Source: Chloroflexota bacterium (GTDB lineage Bacteria; Chloroflexota; Anaerolineae; Anaerolineales; VGOW01). From it: a stretch of DNA of 64,000 nt. Under the pieces are notes generated by a model. The model was not told where the DNA came from. It was given only the letters and a program-made list of their open reading frames with translations, and made no database searches. The stretch covers positions 1 through 64,000 of the forward strand of contig VGOW01000001.1 of NCBI GenBank assembly GCA_016875735.1, in the 5' to 3' direction. The position numbers and the translations under genes are program-made. This document shows positions 44,494 to 52,961 of the stretch, piece by piece. How positions within the stretch are numbered: position 1 is the stretch's first letter; the number at the start of each line of letters is the position of its first letter.

Positions 44494-46194
44494 ATGCCCG
44501 ACATTCGCTTCGACACCTACTATCGCTACGACGATCTCACTCGCATCCTGCGCAGCTTGGCCGACGAGAATCCAAAACTGGTGCGGCTCGAAAGCATCGG
44601 CAAGAGTTTTGTGGGCCGCGAGGTGTGGCTGGTGACGGTCACCAACTTTGAATCGGGCGGCGACGGAGAAAAGCCCGCGCTGTGGGTAGACGGCAACATC
44701 CACGCCAGCGAAGTGTCGCCGTCAAGCGCGTGCCTGTATCTGATCCAAAAACTCGTGGCCGAATACGGAAAGGACGCCGACATCACCCGCTGTCTCGACA
44801 CCCGCGCCTTTTACATTTGCCCGCGCGTGAACCCCGACGGCGCAGAGTGGGCGCTGGCCGACAGCCCGAAAATCATTCGCTCGAGCACCCGCCCCTATCC
44901 GTTCGACGAAGAGCCGATTGAAGGCTTGCGCCGAGAAGATGTGGACGGCGACGGGCGGCTGCTGCTCATGCGAATCGCCGACCCCAACGGCCCGTGGAAG
45001 GTTTGCCCACAGGAGCCGCGCCTGTTGGTGCGGCGCGACCCGGCGGAAGCGGGCGGTCAGTATTTTCGAGTCTTGCCCGAAGGCGTGCTCGAAAACTACG
45101 ACGGCATCACGCTCAAAGTGCCGCCCACAAAAGAGGGGTTGGATCTCAATCGCAACTTTCCGGTGGCGTGGCGGTTGGAGGGCGAACAAGAAGGCGCGGG
45201 GCCGTACCCCACTTCGGAGCCCGAAGCCCGCAACATCGCTCAGTTCGTCGTCGAGCATCCCAACATCACCGGCGGCGTCACCTTCCACACGTACAGCGGC
45301 GTGCTTCTGCGCCCATACGCCGACAAGAGCGACGAAACTTTCCCCGCTGAAGATTTGTGGACGTATCAAAAGATCGGGCAGAAGGGCACCGACCTCACCG
45401 GCTACCCCAACATCTCAACCTTTCACGATTTCCTCTATCACCCCAAAGAGGTGACCACCGGCGCGTTCGACGATTGGCTCGTCGATCACATCGGCGTGTT
45501 CGCGTGGACGGTGGAGATTTGGAGTCCGCACAGACAGGCCGGAATCGAAAAATACAAATTCATCGAGTGGTATCGCGAGCATCCATTGGAAGATGATCTC
45601 AAAATGCTCAAATGGAGCGACGAGGCGCTCGGCGGCAAAGGATACGTTGATTGGTATCCATTCAATCATCCGCAGCTCGGCCCCATCGAATTGGGCGGAT
45701 GGGATCACCTTTATGCGTGGACGAATCCGCCGCCGCAATTTTTGGAAAAAGAGATCGCCCTCTTCCCCCAATGGATCGTGTGGCACTTGCTGATCTCGCC
45801 GCGACTCGAATCGCTGGAGGCAACCGCCACTCCGTTGGGGGGCGGACTCTATCGCGTCCGCTTCGTCGCGCAAAACACCGGCTGGCTGCCGACGTACGTG
45901 ACCAAGATCGCGCTGAAGAAAAAAGTGATTCGCGGTGTGGTGTGCGAGATCGAACTACCCGATGGAGCGGCGCTTGAAAGCGGCCAACAGCGAATCGAGA
46001 CGGGGCAGCTCGAAGGCCGCGCCTACAAAGACTCGGCGCCCACCGTGTGGGTGGCCGACCCCACCGACGACCGGGTGAAAGTGGAATGGGTAGTGAAAGC
46101 GCCGAAGGGCGGCGCAGTGAAGATCATCGCCAAACATCAGCGAGCCGGAATCGTGAAAGTGGAAGTAAACTTGGGGAGCGAAGAGTCGCTGTAG
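44494..46194 (+). CDS. M14-family zinc carboxypeptidase
   Basis: 566 residues without a signal peptide. The catalytic domain (about 1-350) has the zinc motif HxxE in DGNIHASEVS, the Arg/Asn pair in GLDLNRNFPVAW, the third zinc His in VTFHTYSG, and FAWTVEIWSP, which probably holds the catalytic Glu. The C-terminal part (about 430-566) is a beta-rich domain. It probably removes C-terminal residues from peptides in the cytoplasm. The start is ATG 44494, 15 bp after the previous stop. Confidence 0.85.
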   Translation: MPDIRFDTYYRYDDLTRILRSLADENPKLVRLESIGKSFVGREVWLVTVTNFESGGDGEKPALWVDGNIHASEVSPSSACLYLIQKLVAEYGKDADITRCLDTRAFYICPRVNPDGAEWALADSPKIIRSSTRPYPFDEEPIEGLRREDVDGDGRLLLMRIADPNGPWKVCPQEPRLLVRRDPAEAGGQYFRVLPEGVLENYDGITLKVPPTKEGLDLNRNFPVAWRLEGEQEGAGPYPTSEPEARNIAQFVVEHPNITGGVTFHTYSGVLLRPYADKSDETFPAEDLWTYQKIGQKGTDLTGYPNISTFHDFLYHPKEVTTGAFDDWLVDHIGVFAWTVEIWSPHRQAGIEKYKFIEWYREHPLEDDLKMLKWSDEALGGKGYVDWYPFNHPQLGPIELGGWDHLYAWTNPPPQFLEKEIALFPQWIVWHLLISPRLESLEATATPLGGGLYRVRFVAQNTGWLPTYVTKIALKKKVIRGVVCEIELPDGAALESGQQRIETGQLEGRAYKDSAPTVWVADPTDDRVKVEWVVKAPKGGAVKIIAKHQRAGIVKVEVNLGSEESL

Positions 46195-46199
46195 CGCCG

Positions 46200-46961
46200 T
46201 TACAAATGCGCCCACAACGCAGGCATACCGCCGGTGTGCAGAAAGACCACGTTCTCGCCTGCGCCCCACTTCCCCTGTCTCATCAAATCGAACAGCCCGG
46301 CCATTGCCTTCGATGAATACACCGGATCGAGCACGAGCCCTTCGCGTCGGGCGACGAGGCGAGCGGCCTCGACGGACTCGGGCGTGGGTTTGGCATAGGC
46401 CGCGCCTTAATCTTCGATTTCAATCGCCACCTGCACACACCCCAAACAGGCCGTGGTGGTGTGGCCGCCCACCGGCATGAAATACACTCGTTTGCCCCAG
46501 CACGCAGGGGTGAGGCGAACCATCCAACGCACGAGGCGCGTGGCCTCGTCGATGGTCATCGTCGGCTCGTCGTCTTGGGCGAAGGGAACGAAGTGAAGGC
46601 GCGCGCCCATAAGCGCGTTGAGAAGCAGGTTGCCTTCGAGCCTGCGCGGACGCGGCGCAAAATAAAAGCAGTGCGGCTCGAGGCCGAGCGCGCGCGCCGA
46701 AGCCGCCATGAGCCGGGCAAAGTTGGATTGCAAACCGCCGAAGGTTGACACGGCTGTCGCTCGTTGCGCGAGCGCCTCGCCAAAGAGGTATTCGAGTTTG
46801 CGCGTTTTGTTGCCGCCCATCGCCGGGCCCACACTGTCATCGCGCTTCACCCACAGCGCCGGGCCGCCGAGTTCGGCGGTGAGGCGCGGCATGGGTTCGA
46901 GCGGCGTGGGATACTGGCCGAGCCGGGCGCGAGGGAAGGCCGAAAGGCGCGAACGAAACAT
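46200..46961 (-). pseudogene. D-cysteine desulfhydrase / ACC deaminase family gene with internal deletion
   Basis: From ATG 46961 the frame is typical of the family: GQYPTPLEPMPRLTAELGGP, KRDDSVGPAMGGNKTRKLEYL (with the PLP Lys), FGGLQSNFARLMAA, MPVGGHTTTACLGCVQVAIEIED. It then meets TAA at 46407-46409. In the same frame the end of the protein follows (AAYAKPTPESVEAARLVARR, DPVYSSKAMAGLFDLM, NVVFLHTGGMPALWAHL, stop 46200-46202). The middle section of roughly 100 residues is missing, so an internal deletion created the stop. No function is expected. Confidence 0.75.
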
Positions 46962-47152
46962 GCAGAAAGTATAGCCAATCGGCCGCCCGGCGTAAACCGC
47001 TCATAAAAATATGCCGAGGAGGCCGTGAAGAGGCAGGCGCGGCGCTCATGCCTCCGCGCCCGACGCCGATAATCTATTCGGCGGGTTCGGGCGAACACCA
47101 CCTCAACTCGCGCATCAGCGCGCATCGACGCCCCGCACAAACGGTGAACGGA

Positions 47153-48550
47153 ATGACTATCGCGATTGGCAATGTGATTGAAGGGTATCGGATCGATTCA
47201 CTGATCGGGCACGGAAGTATGGCAGTGGTGTATCGGGCGGCCAAAGAAGACACGGGGGAAGCCGCCGCCGTTAAAGTGATCCACCCCCACCTCATCGGCC
47301 AACCCGGATTCCTCGAACGTTTCCAGCGCGAAGCCACCGTGCTCACCGATCTCGATCATCCCAACATCGTTCGAGTGTACAGTTCCATCTGCACGCCCGA
47401 CATGGCCTACATCATCATGGAATATCTCGGCGGCGGATCGCTCGATGTGCGGCTGGCAGGCTTCCGAGAAAACAACGCCGAGATACCGCTGTCGGCCATC
47501 GCCGATTGGCTCGAAGCCATCGGCGGCGCGGTGGACTGCGCCCACGAACACGGGCTGGCGCACCGTGACCTCAAACCGGCCAACATCATGTTCCGCGACA
47601 CGGGCGAGCCGGTGCTCACCGATTTCGGCCTCGCCTATCTCATGGATCACCCGCGATTGTCGGAAAGCAATTCCATCACCGGCACGCCTGCCTACCTTTC
47701 GCCGGAGCAAGCGCTCGGCTCGCACGGTGATGCCTTCAGCGATCTGTATTCGCTCGGCGTGATTCTGTATGAAATGATCACCGGCTACACACCATTTCAG
47801 GGCAACGTGATCAGCGTCGTGCTCAAACATGTTTCCGAGCCGCCGCCCTCTCCCCGCGAATATGGCCGCCGACTCCCCTCCGCCGCCGAAGGCGTGCTCA
47901 TGCGATCGCTGGCAAAGAAGCCGGAAGATCGTTACCCTTCGGCGCGCGAACTGGCGCGAGCCTTCCGCGCCAGCCTCGGCGGCAAATCGCGCGACGGGGC
48001 CAACGCCGAAGCAAAGGCCGGAGCCGCGAGATCACGTTTGGCCTCAGCGCCATCGGAAGCGAAACGATCCGGGACGGGGTTGAGCGGCGGCTACTCAGCG
48101 GGTTACAGCGGCGTGGGTTATTCGAGCCTATCGAAACGTCTCGGCCAAACACCCTCAGTCATCACTGCAAAAAAGCGCAAAGGCATGTCGGCGCGAACGT
48201 GGTTCGGCATGGCCGGAGTGATGGCGGCGATCATCGCCATTGTGATCGCCATCGTCTTAATCGCGCCCGACGCCAACGCAGACACGATTGGCGCAACGCC
48301 AAAGTTTTCCACTCACACACAAGTGCGAGTGGTCGTGCCCGGCGGCGCGAGCACCAGCGTGCTGCGCGGATGCCCCAGCACCGTGTGGCTCGGCGTCGTG
48401 GGGTTGGCCGCCAACGGCGACATGGGCACGGTGACGGAGCGCCGCGTCTGTGGCAGTGAGTGGTGGTATCTCGTGTCCTTCCCTCAATCGGCCACCGACG
48501 AGTGGGATGGCACGGGCTGGCTCGCCGAAAAGAATCTGCGCTCGCGGTGA
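47153..48550 (+). CDS. Membrane-bound Ser/Thr protein kinase
   Basis: 465 residues from ATG 47153; a longer upstream frame is not supported. The kinase domain (about 8-270) has IGHGSMAVVYRA, the Lys in AAVKVIHP, HRDLKPANIMF, DFGLAY and SPEQALG: all catalytic residues are intact. A Ser/Gly-rich juxtamembrane segment precedes one transmembrane helix (about 350-372, WFGMAGVMAAIIAIVIAIVLIA). The C-terminal about 90 residues outside the cell (VRVVVPGGASTSVLRGCPST, EWWYLVSFPQS) look SH3-like. It may sense a cell-wall or extracellular signal; substrates are unknown. Confidence 0.88.
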   Translation: MTIAIGNVIEGYRIDSLIGHGSMAVVYRAAKEDTGEAAAVKVIHPHLIGQPGFLERFQREATVLTDLDHPNIVRVYSSICTPDMAYIIMEYLGGGSLDVRLAGFRENNAEIPLSAIADWLEAIGGAVDCAHEHGLAHRDLKPANIMFRDTGEPVLTDFGLAYLMDHPRLSESNSITGTPAYLSPEQALGSHGDAFSDLYSLGVILYEMITGYTPFQGNVISVVLKHVSEPPPSPREYGRRLPSAAEGVLMRSLAKKPEDRYPSARELARAFRASLGGKSRDGANAEAKAGAARSRLASAPSEAKRSGTGLSGGYSAGYSGVGYSSLSKRLGQTPSVITAKKRKGMSARTWFGMAGVMAAIIAIVIAIVLIAPDANADTIGATPKFSTHTQVRVVVPGGASTSVLRGCPSTVWLGVVGLAANGDMGTVTERRVCGSEWWYLVSFPQSATDEWDGTGWLAEKNLRSR

Positions 48551-48585
48551 ATCCGATTCGACTTTGTTTTGAGTAGCGATTTCTT

Positions 48586-48722
48586 CCACGAAGAAACACG
48601 AAGTTTCACGAAGGCTTCGCGTTCCTTCGTGCGCGTTCGCAAATTCAGAATGTAATATGCTCCAACGGCTTGCGCGAGAATCGCAGTGGCTTCGTGCCCC
48701 TTCGTGTGCCTTCGTGGATTCT
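48586..48722. repeat. Dyad phrase repeat (CACGAAG family) before the hydrolase gene
   Basis: CCACGAAGAAACACGAAGTTTCACGAAGG, then inverted CCTTCGTGCGC, GCTTCGTGCCCCTTCGTGTGCCTTCGTGG. About 130 bp of otherwise empty sequence between two genes. Confidence 0.65.
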
Positions 48723-48742
48723 AAATGCACCCGCGCTCAGTA

Positions 48743-48748
48743 TATAAT
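48743..48748 (+). promoter_or_regulatory. -10 element six bases before the hydrolase ATG
   Basis: TATAAT (48743-48748) is followed by CAGCCC and ATG 48755. No Shine-Dalgarno is present, suggesting a leaderless transcript. No clear -35 box is seen. Confidence 0.45.
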
Positions 48749-48754
48749 CAGCCC

Positions 48755-49735
48755 ATGCCCAAGAGGAATCGATTCGGTTTCGTGTTGGCCGCCGCCGCCG
48801 GAGCGGCTACTGCCGCCGCCGTCGTGCAATTCCAGATCGAGAAACGCGAAGCGGAGGCTAAACTGCGTTGGGGCAGCACACTCATCGAAACGGCGCGCGG
48901 CCCGGTTGAATGCGCGGTGATGGGCGAAGGCCCCGCCGTGCTGATCTCGCACGGCGCACTGGGCGGATACGATCAGGGATTGGCGCTCGGCCGGCCGCTG
49001 GCCGATGCGGGCTTCACGGTGGTGGCCGTCTCGCGGCCCGGCTACCTTCGCACCCCCCTCTCCACCGGCCCCGCCCCCGAAGCGCAAGCCGATGCGCACA
49101 ACGCACTGCTCGATGCGCTCGGCATCGAACGCGCCGCCATTCTCGGCGCGTCTGCCGGGGGAATATCGGCGCTGCATTTTGCCATTCGCCACCCGCAACG
49201 ATGCCGCGCGCTAATTCTGATGTGCGCCATCATTCACCAAGTTCCGGCCAGCGAAATGTACGCCGTTCCGGGCGCGCGGACGATCATGAATCTTCTGCGG
49301 CACGACTTCGCAGTGTGGTTGGGTCTCAAGGCCGGGCGCTTTGCGCCGCTTGCCGGAATGGGCGATCCGAACATTCGCCGCGCCGCTGCCGGAGGAACTG
49401 CGCAGCACGCAATGTTCGAGGGCTTTCTCAACAGCGTCTTTCCGCCCAGCCCGCGCTGGGTCGGCGTGGAGAACGATCTGTTCCGCATCGAGCATCTTCG
49501 CCCCGCGCCGATGGAATCGATCGCCGCGCCCACACTCATCCTGCACGGCGAGCAGGATCCGTTGGCATCGGTGGCTCATGCCCGCACTGCGGCCAGCCTC
49601 ATTCCCGGCGCGCAGTTGATCACCTACGGCGGCGGCGCCGATCACGGATTCTTCATCAGCCGCTACGATGAGGTGTGGCCGCAAATCACTGCATTTCTAA
49701 AAACGCATCTGGCGCAAGACCCGTCGGGTTCGTAA
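48755..49735 (+). CDS. Alpha/beta hydrolase, membrane-anchored or exported
   Basis: 326 residues from ATG 48755. A hydrophobic N-terminus (FGFVLAAAAGAATAAAVV) may be an anchor or signal. The fold shows the oxyanion-hole region ISHGALGGYDQGLALGRPLA, the nucleophile elbow GASAGG (Ser about 139), the acid in LILHGEQDPLAS and the His in GGGADHGFFIS. The catalytic triad is therefore complete. The substrate is unknown. It is followed after about 36 bp by the YwaF-like gene. Confidence 0.82.
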   Translation: MPKRNRFGFVLAAAAGAATAAAVVQFQIEKREAEAKLRWGSTLIETARGPVECAVMGEGPAVLISHGALGGYDQGLALGRPLADAGFTVVAVSRPGYLRTPLSTGPAPEAQADAHNALLDALGIERAAILGASAGGISALHFAIRHPQRCRALILMCAIIHQVPASEMYAVPGARTIMNLLRHDFAVWLGLKAGRFAPLAGMGDPNIRRAAAGGTAQHAMFEGFLNSVFPPSPRWVGVENDLFRIEHLRPAPMESIAAPTLILHGEQDPLASVAHARTAASLIPGAQLITYGGGADHGFFISRYDEVWPQITAFLKTHLAQDPSGS

Positions 49736-49771
49736 AACCCGAAGGGTCCTTTCGAGAACCGGGAGGCAGCG

Positions 49772-50512
49772 ATGGATCAATTCTTTGCAAAAGATTTTAC
49801 CGGCGGCGCGTTCGTGTTTCTCGGCGCGGCGCACACGACTGCGCTCATCATCATCGCGCTGATCAACCTCACGTTCATCCAACTGCGGCAGGTAGATAGC
49901 CCCGACTTGAGAAAGACACTGCGGAACACAATGGCCGCCGTGCTCATTGCCAACGAAGCGGCATGGCATGTATGGAATTGGAGCGTGGGCAACTGGACGA
50001 TCCAGACGATGCTGCCCCTGCATCTGTGCAGTGTGATGGTCTTCCTCAGCGCATACATGCTAGTCACACGCAGTGATGCGATCTACGAGCCGCTATACTT
50101 TCTCGGCATCGGCGCGGCCATTCAAGCCATCTTCACCCCCGATCTCGGCCTGTATGGCTTCCCGCACTTTCGCTTTTTCCAAACATTCATTTCGCACGGC
50201 CTCATCGTCACCGCCGCAATTTACATGACCGTGGTCGAGGGCTATCGCCCCACCCTCAAATCGTTTCGCAACGTCATCGTCGGCGCGAACATTTATATGC
50301 TATTCGTCGGCGTAATCAACTGGCTCATCGGCAGTAATTATCTCTTCATCGCCCACAAACCGGAGACGCCCAGCCTCATTGACGTGCTCGGCCCGTGGCC
50401 GTGGTACATTCTCGGTTTGGAAGCCGTCGGCCTCCTCACCTGCGCGATCCTTTACATTCCCTTTGCCATTTTGGATTGGCGAAACAGCCGGGTGCGGGCG
50501 CAAATTTCGTAG
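49772..50512 (+). CDS. YwaF/TIGR02206-like integral membrane protein
   Basis: 246 residues, with GGGAGGCAGCG before the ATG. Six to seven transmembrane helices. MLPLHLCSVMVFLSAYMLV, FLGIGAAIQAIFTPDLGLYGFPHFRFFQTFISHGLIV and GVINWLIGSNYLFIAHKPETPSL are hallmarks of this family, whose function is unknown. Conserved His, Asn and Pro residues within helices suggest transport or an enzyme site in the membrane. Confidence 0.82.
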   Translation: MDQFFAKDFTGGAFVFLGAAHTTALIIIALINLTFIQLRQVDSPDLRKTLRNTMAAVLIANEAAWHVWNWSVGNWTIQTMLPLHLCSVMVFLSAYMLVTRSDAIYEPLYFLGIGAAIQAIFTPDLGLYGFPHFRFFQTFISHGLIVTAAIYMTVVEGYRPTLKSFRNVIVGANIYMLFVGVINWLIGSNYLFIAHKPETPSLIDVLGPWPWYILGLEAVGLLTCAILYIPFAILDWRNSRVRAQIS

Positions 50513-50538
50513 GGGCGATTCTCGCAATCGCCCGCTCC

Positions 50539-51387
50539 TCATTGCCTGCGAGTCACAATCGCAATCCCGATCAGCACACCCACGCCGCCGATCAGATCGC
50601 GGGGCGCGGGCACGACTCCGAACAGCGCCGCCGTCCATAGGATCGCCACCACCGGGCTGAGGGTGAGAACGAGCGAATGGATCGAGATGGGAATCTGCCG
50701 GAGCGAGAGATAATAGAGCGCGCGGCTGATCACCACGTCCACCGTTCCGGTAAGGAGGATCAATGCCCACGCCGTCGGCGAGGGCCACGCGAGCAACCCC
50801 TGCGCCGCCGCCGACACAAACAGAAAGCCCGCCGTCGAAATCAGCCGCCACAGAAAAAATTCCACAAAGCCGATGCCGCCGCCATAGCGTTTGACGATGG
50901 CCGCGTGCAGGGCATACAGCGCCGAAGAGCCGATCACCATCAACGATCCGAGCCGGAAGTAATCGCCGGGCTGAAAGGTTATGACGGCCGCCCCCACGAT
51001 CGCCGCCGCCGCGCCGATGATCTGATTCCGGGTCAGCCGTTCCCTCAGCCACCACACTCCGAATCCCACTCCGAACAGAATCGAAGTTTGCGCCAGCAGA
51101 GAGGCTGTGCCCGGATCGACGAAGGCCACCGCCGTGTAATTCGTTGTCGTGGTGATGGCGATGAGCGCGCCGATAGCCAAAAAGAAAACCGCGTGGCGGC
51201 GAAACGTCTCCCAACGCAGAAGTCCGCGGCTTCGCGCGAACAACGCCACTTGCACTGCCGCTGTGCCCAACACGAACATCACCGATGTGACCGGGTGGAT
51301 GTGATCGCGCAGGGCGCGGGCGAAGACGAAATGCAGGCCGTCGATCAACAGCAGGGCGGCCATGAGCAGAGGCACATTGGCAGTCAT
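50539..51387 (-). CDS. EamA/DMT-family transporter
   Basis: 282 residues from ATG 51387, six bases after the tilS stop; ATG 51414 would overlap tilS. Ten transmembrane helices in two EamA repeats (VPLLMAALLLIDGLHFVFARAL; WALILLTGTVDVVISRALYYLSL). Export or uptake of a small metabolite is the family role; no substrate can be read. It is downstream of tilS on the same strand. Confidence 0.82.
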   Translation of the reverse strand: MTANVPLLMAALLLIDGLHFVFARALRDHIHPVTSVMFVLGTAAVQVALFARSRGLLRWETFRRHAVFFLAIGALIAITTTTNYTAVAFVDPGTASLLAQTSILFGVGFGVWWLRERLTRNQIIGAAAAIVGAAVITFQPGDYFRLGSLMVIGSSALYALHAAIVKRYGGGIGFVEFFLWRLISTAGFLFVSAAAQGLLAWPSPTAWALILLTGTVDVVISRALYYLSLRQIPISIHSLVLTLSPVVAILWTAALFGVVPAPRDLIGGVGVLIGIAIVTRRQ

Positions 51388-51392
51388 GAGTT

Positions 51393-52856
51393 TTAGTCGT
51401 TCAGTTTGCGGCATTCTATTCTGATCACTTTCTTTGTTCCTTCACTCACCTTCGCCATTTCCGACACCGCGCTCCCGCACACCCACAACACGGACTCGGC
51501 GTTTTCGCCGCAACACACCAGCGGCCACGAGTCGCGCTCATCCACCGGAATCTTTCGATTGATCATGAAGTCGGAAAGTTTCATTGAGCCATCCATTCCG
51601 AGCGGCCGAAAACGATCGCCGGGGCGGCGAGTGCGGAGTGCGAACGACGCGAGGTCAGCGTTGAGGAACGCGGTGAAAGGATCAGGGTTGGATTCGATGT
51701 CGGCGAGGGAAACGGAGTCGAGCAAGGTGGCGGTGAAGGCGTGGGAGAGAAAAGCGGTTGTGCCGGGAAGGGAGAGTGCTTGGGTAGTTGGGTGGTTGGG
51801 TGGTTGGGTGGTTGGGTGGTTCGCTGAATCCCATGAGGCGACACTGAGGGTTGAGCCGACGATGCGCAGACAGAGTCCGCCGAGCAAATCGGCGGTGTGG
51901 CCCGACTCGGCGGACTGCGCCCAGTGAGCGGCGGCGTCGATGGGTGCGAAGTCAACGTTGCGAGCGTCGGGGCGCAGACGATGGACGGCTTCGCGCAGAA
52001 GCGCGCGCTGGAGGGCGAGGGGGAGGGAGCGGTAGCGGGAGAGGTCGAATGAAAGCGGGGGGCGAGGAGCGTGAGGCGTGGGGGGTGGGGCGGAGGGCGG
52101 AGGGAGGGTAGTGTCGTTCCACGCGGTTTCGATGAGGGCGCGCAGAAGTTCGTGTTCGCCGGCGATGACATCGGCGGCGCGGATCAAAATTTGGCGGATG
52201 TTGGGGTTGTAGGTTTCGAGAAAGGGGATGAGTTCGTGCCGCAAGCGATTGCGGAAAAATGTGGTGTCGGCGTTGGTGGAGTCGATGCGATAGTCGAGTT
52301 CGTGCGCGGAGAGGTAGGCTTCGATTTCGATTCGCGGAATGGACAACAGCGGGCGGATGACCGCCAACGGGCGGCTGGCGACTGGCGACTGATGGCTGAT
52401 TGGCAACATGCCGCGCAGTCCCGCTGTGCCACTGCCGCGCAGAAAGTGCATGAGCACGGTCTCGGCTTGGTCATCGGCGTTATGGGCAACGGCAACTTTG
52501 GGCGCGGCGCGGGCGAAAGATTCGTAGCGGGCTTTGCGCCCGGCTTCTTCGATGGAAAGATGTTCGGATCGGGCGAGGGCGGCCACGTCGGCGCGTTCGA
52601 CGATGCACTCGACATCCCACGCGCTGGCCGTTCGGTTCACGAAGTCGGCGTCCCCATCGGCCTCGGGGCGGAGTCCGTGATGGAGGTGGGCGGCGATCAG
52701 TTTGAGATCGTACTCGGAGCGCAGTCGAGTCAGAATGTGCAGGAGGGCCATGCTGTCGGGGCCGCCCGACACTCCCACTGCCAGCCGCTCGCCGCGATTG
52801 AGCAGACCATGTGTTGTGGCGTAAGCTCGAACGCGGTTGAGAAGCACGAAAAACAT
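51393..52856 (-). CDS. tilS: tRNA(Ile)-lysidine synthase
   Basis: 487 residues. TilS attaches lysine to C34 of tRNA-Ile(CAU) so that it reads AUA and is normally essential. The PP-loop is SGGPDSMALLH (about 30-40), with AHLHHGLRPEADGDADFV, HNADDQAETVLMHFLRGSG and RPLLSIPRIEIEAYL following; the C-terminal substrate-binding domain includes RRPGDRFRPLGMDGSMKLSDFMINRKIP. The coding region carries phrase insertions that add low-complexity stretches: HQSPVASRP, PPPTPHAPRPP and NHPTTQPPNHPTTQ. All are in frame and lie in loops. It is divergent from mreB. Confidence 0.93.
   Translation of the reverse strand: MFFVLLNRVRAYATTHGLLNRGERLAVGVSGGPDSMALLHILTRLRSEYDLKLIAAHLHHGLRPEADGDADFVNRTASAWDVECIVERADVAALARSEHLSIEEAGRKARYESFARAAPKVAVAHNADDQAETVLMHFLRGSGTAGLRGMLPISHQSPVASRPLAVIRPLLSIPRIEIEAYLSAHELDYRIDSTNADTTFFRNRLRHELIPFLETYNPNIRQILIRAADVIAGEHELLRALIETAWNDTTLPPPSAPPPTPHAPRPPLSFDLSRYRSLPLALQRALLREAVHRLRPDARNVDFAPIDAAAHWAQSAESGHTADLLGGLCLRIVGSTLSVASWDSANHPTTQPPNHPTTQALSLPGTTAFLSHAFTATLLDSVSLADIESNPDPFTAFLNADLASFALRTRRPGDRFRPLGMDGSMKLSDFMINRKIPVDERDSWPLVCCGENAESVLWVCGSAVSEMAKVSEGTKKVIRIECRKLND
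51781..51826. repeat. In-frame phrase repeat in tilS (GGGTGGTTG units)
   Basis: Four to five near-perfect GGTGGTTGG units. The reverse-complement unit (CCAACCACCCAACCACC) recurs at 57940-57968 in the DUF2723 gene. Confidence 0.65.
52062..52112. repeat. In-frame phrase repeat in tilS (GCGTGAGGCGTGGGG)
   Basis: GCGAGGAGCGTGAGGCGTGGGGGGTGGGGCGGAGGGCGGAGGG, coding a Pro-rich loop of TilS. Confidence 0.5.
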
Positions 52857-52874
52857 TATAGTGTATAATCGCCC

Positions 52875-52945
52875 GCGAGATAGAAGGCAGTACGCAGAAC
52901 GCAGAAAGGTGAGCCTTCTGCTATCTGCTTACTGCCTTCTGTGTT
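52875..52945. repeat. Dyad phrase repeat between tilS and mreB
   Basis: GATAGAAGGCAGTACGCAGAACGCAGAAAGG, then the inverted CCTTCTGCTATCTGCTTACTGCCTTCTG. It lies in the mreB leader, after a TATAAT at 52864-52869. Confidence 0.65.
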
Positions 52946-52961
52946 GATTTGGGAGAGACCT

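Noticed and set aside
47048-47152. N-terminal extension of the Ser/Thr kinase
   Set aside because: The stretch has no domain and reads like non-coding DNA; the kinase fold starts right after ATG 47153.
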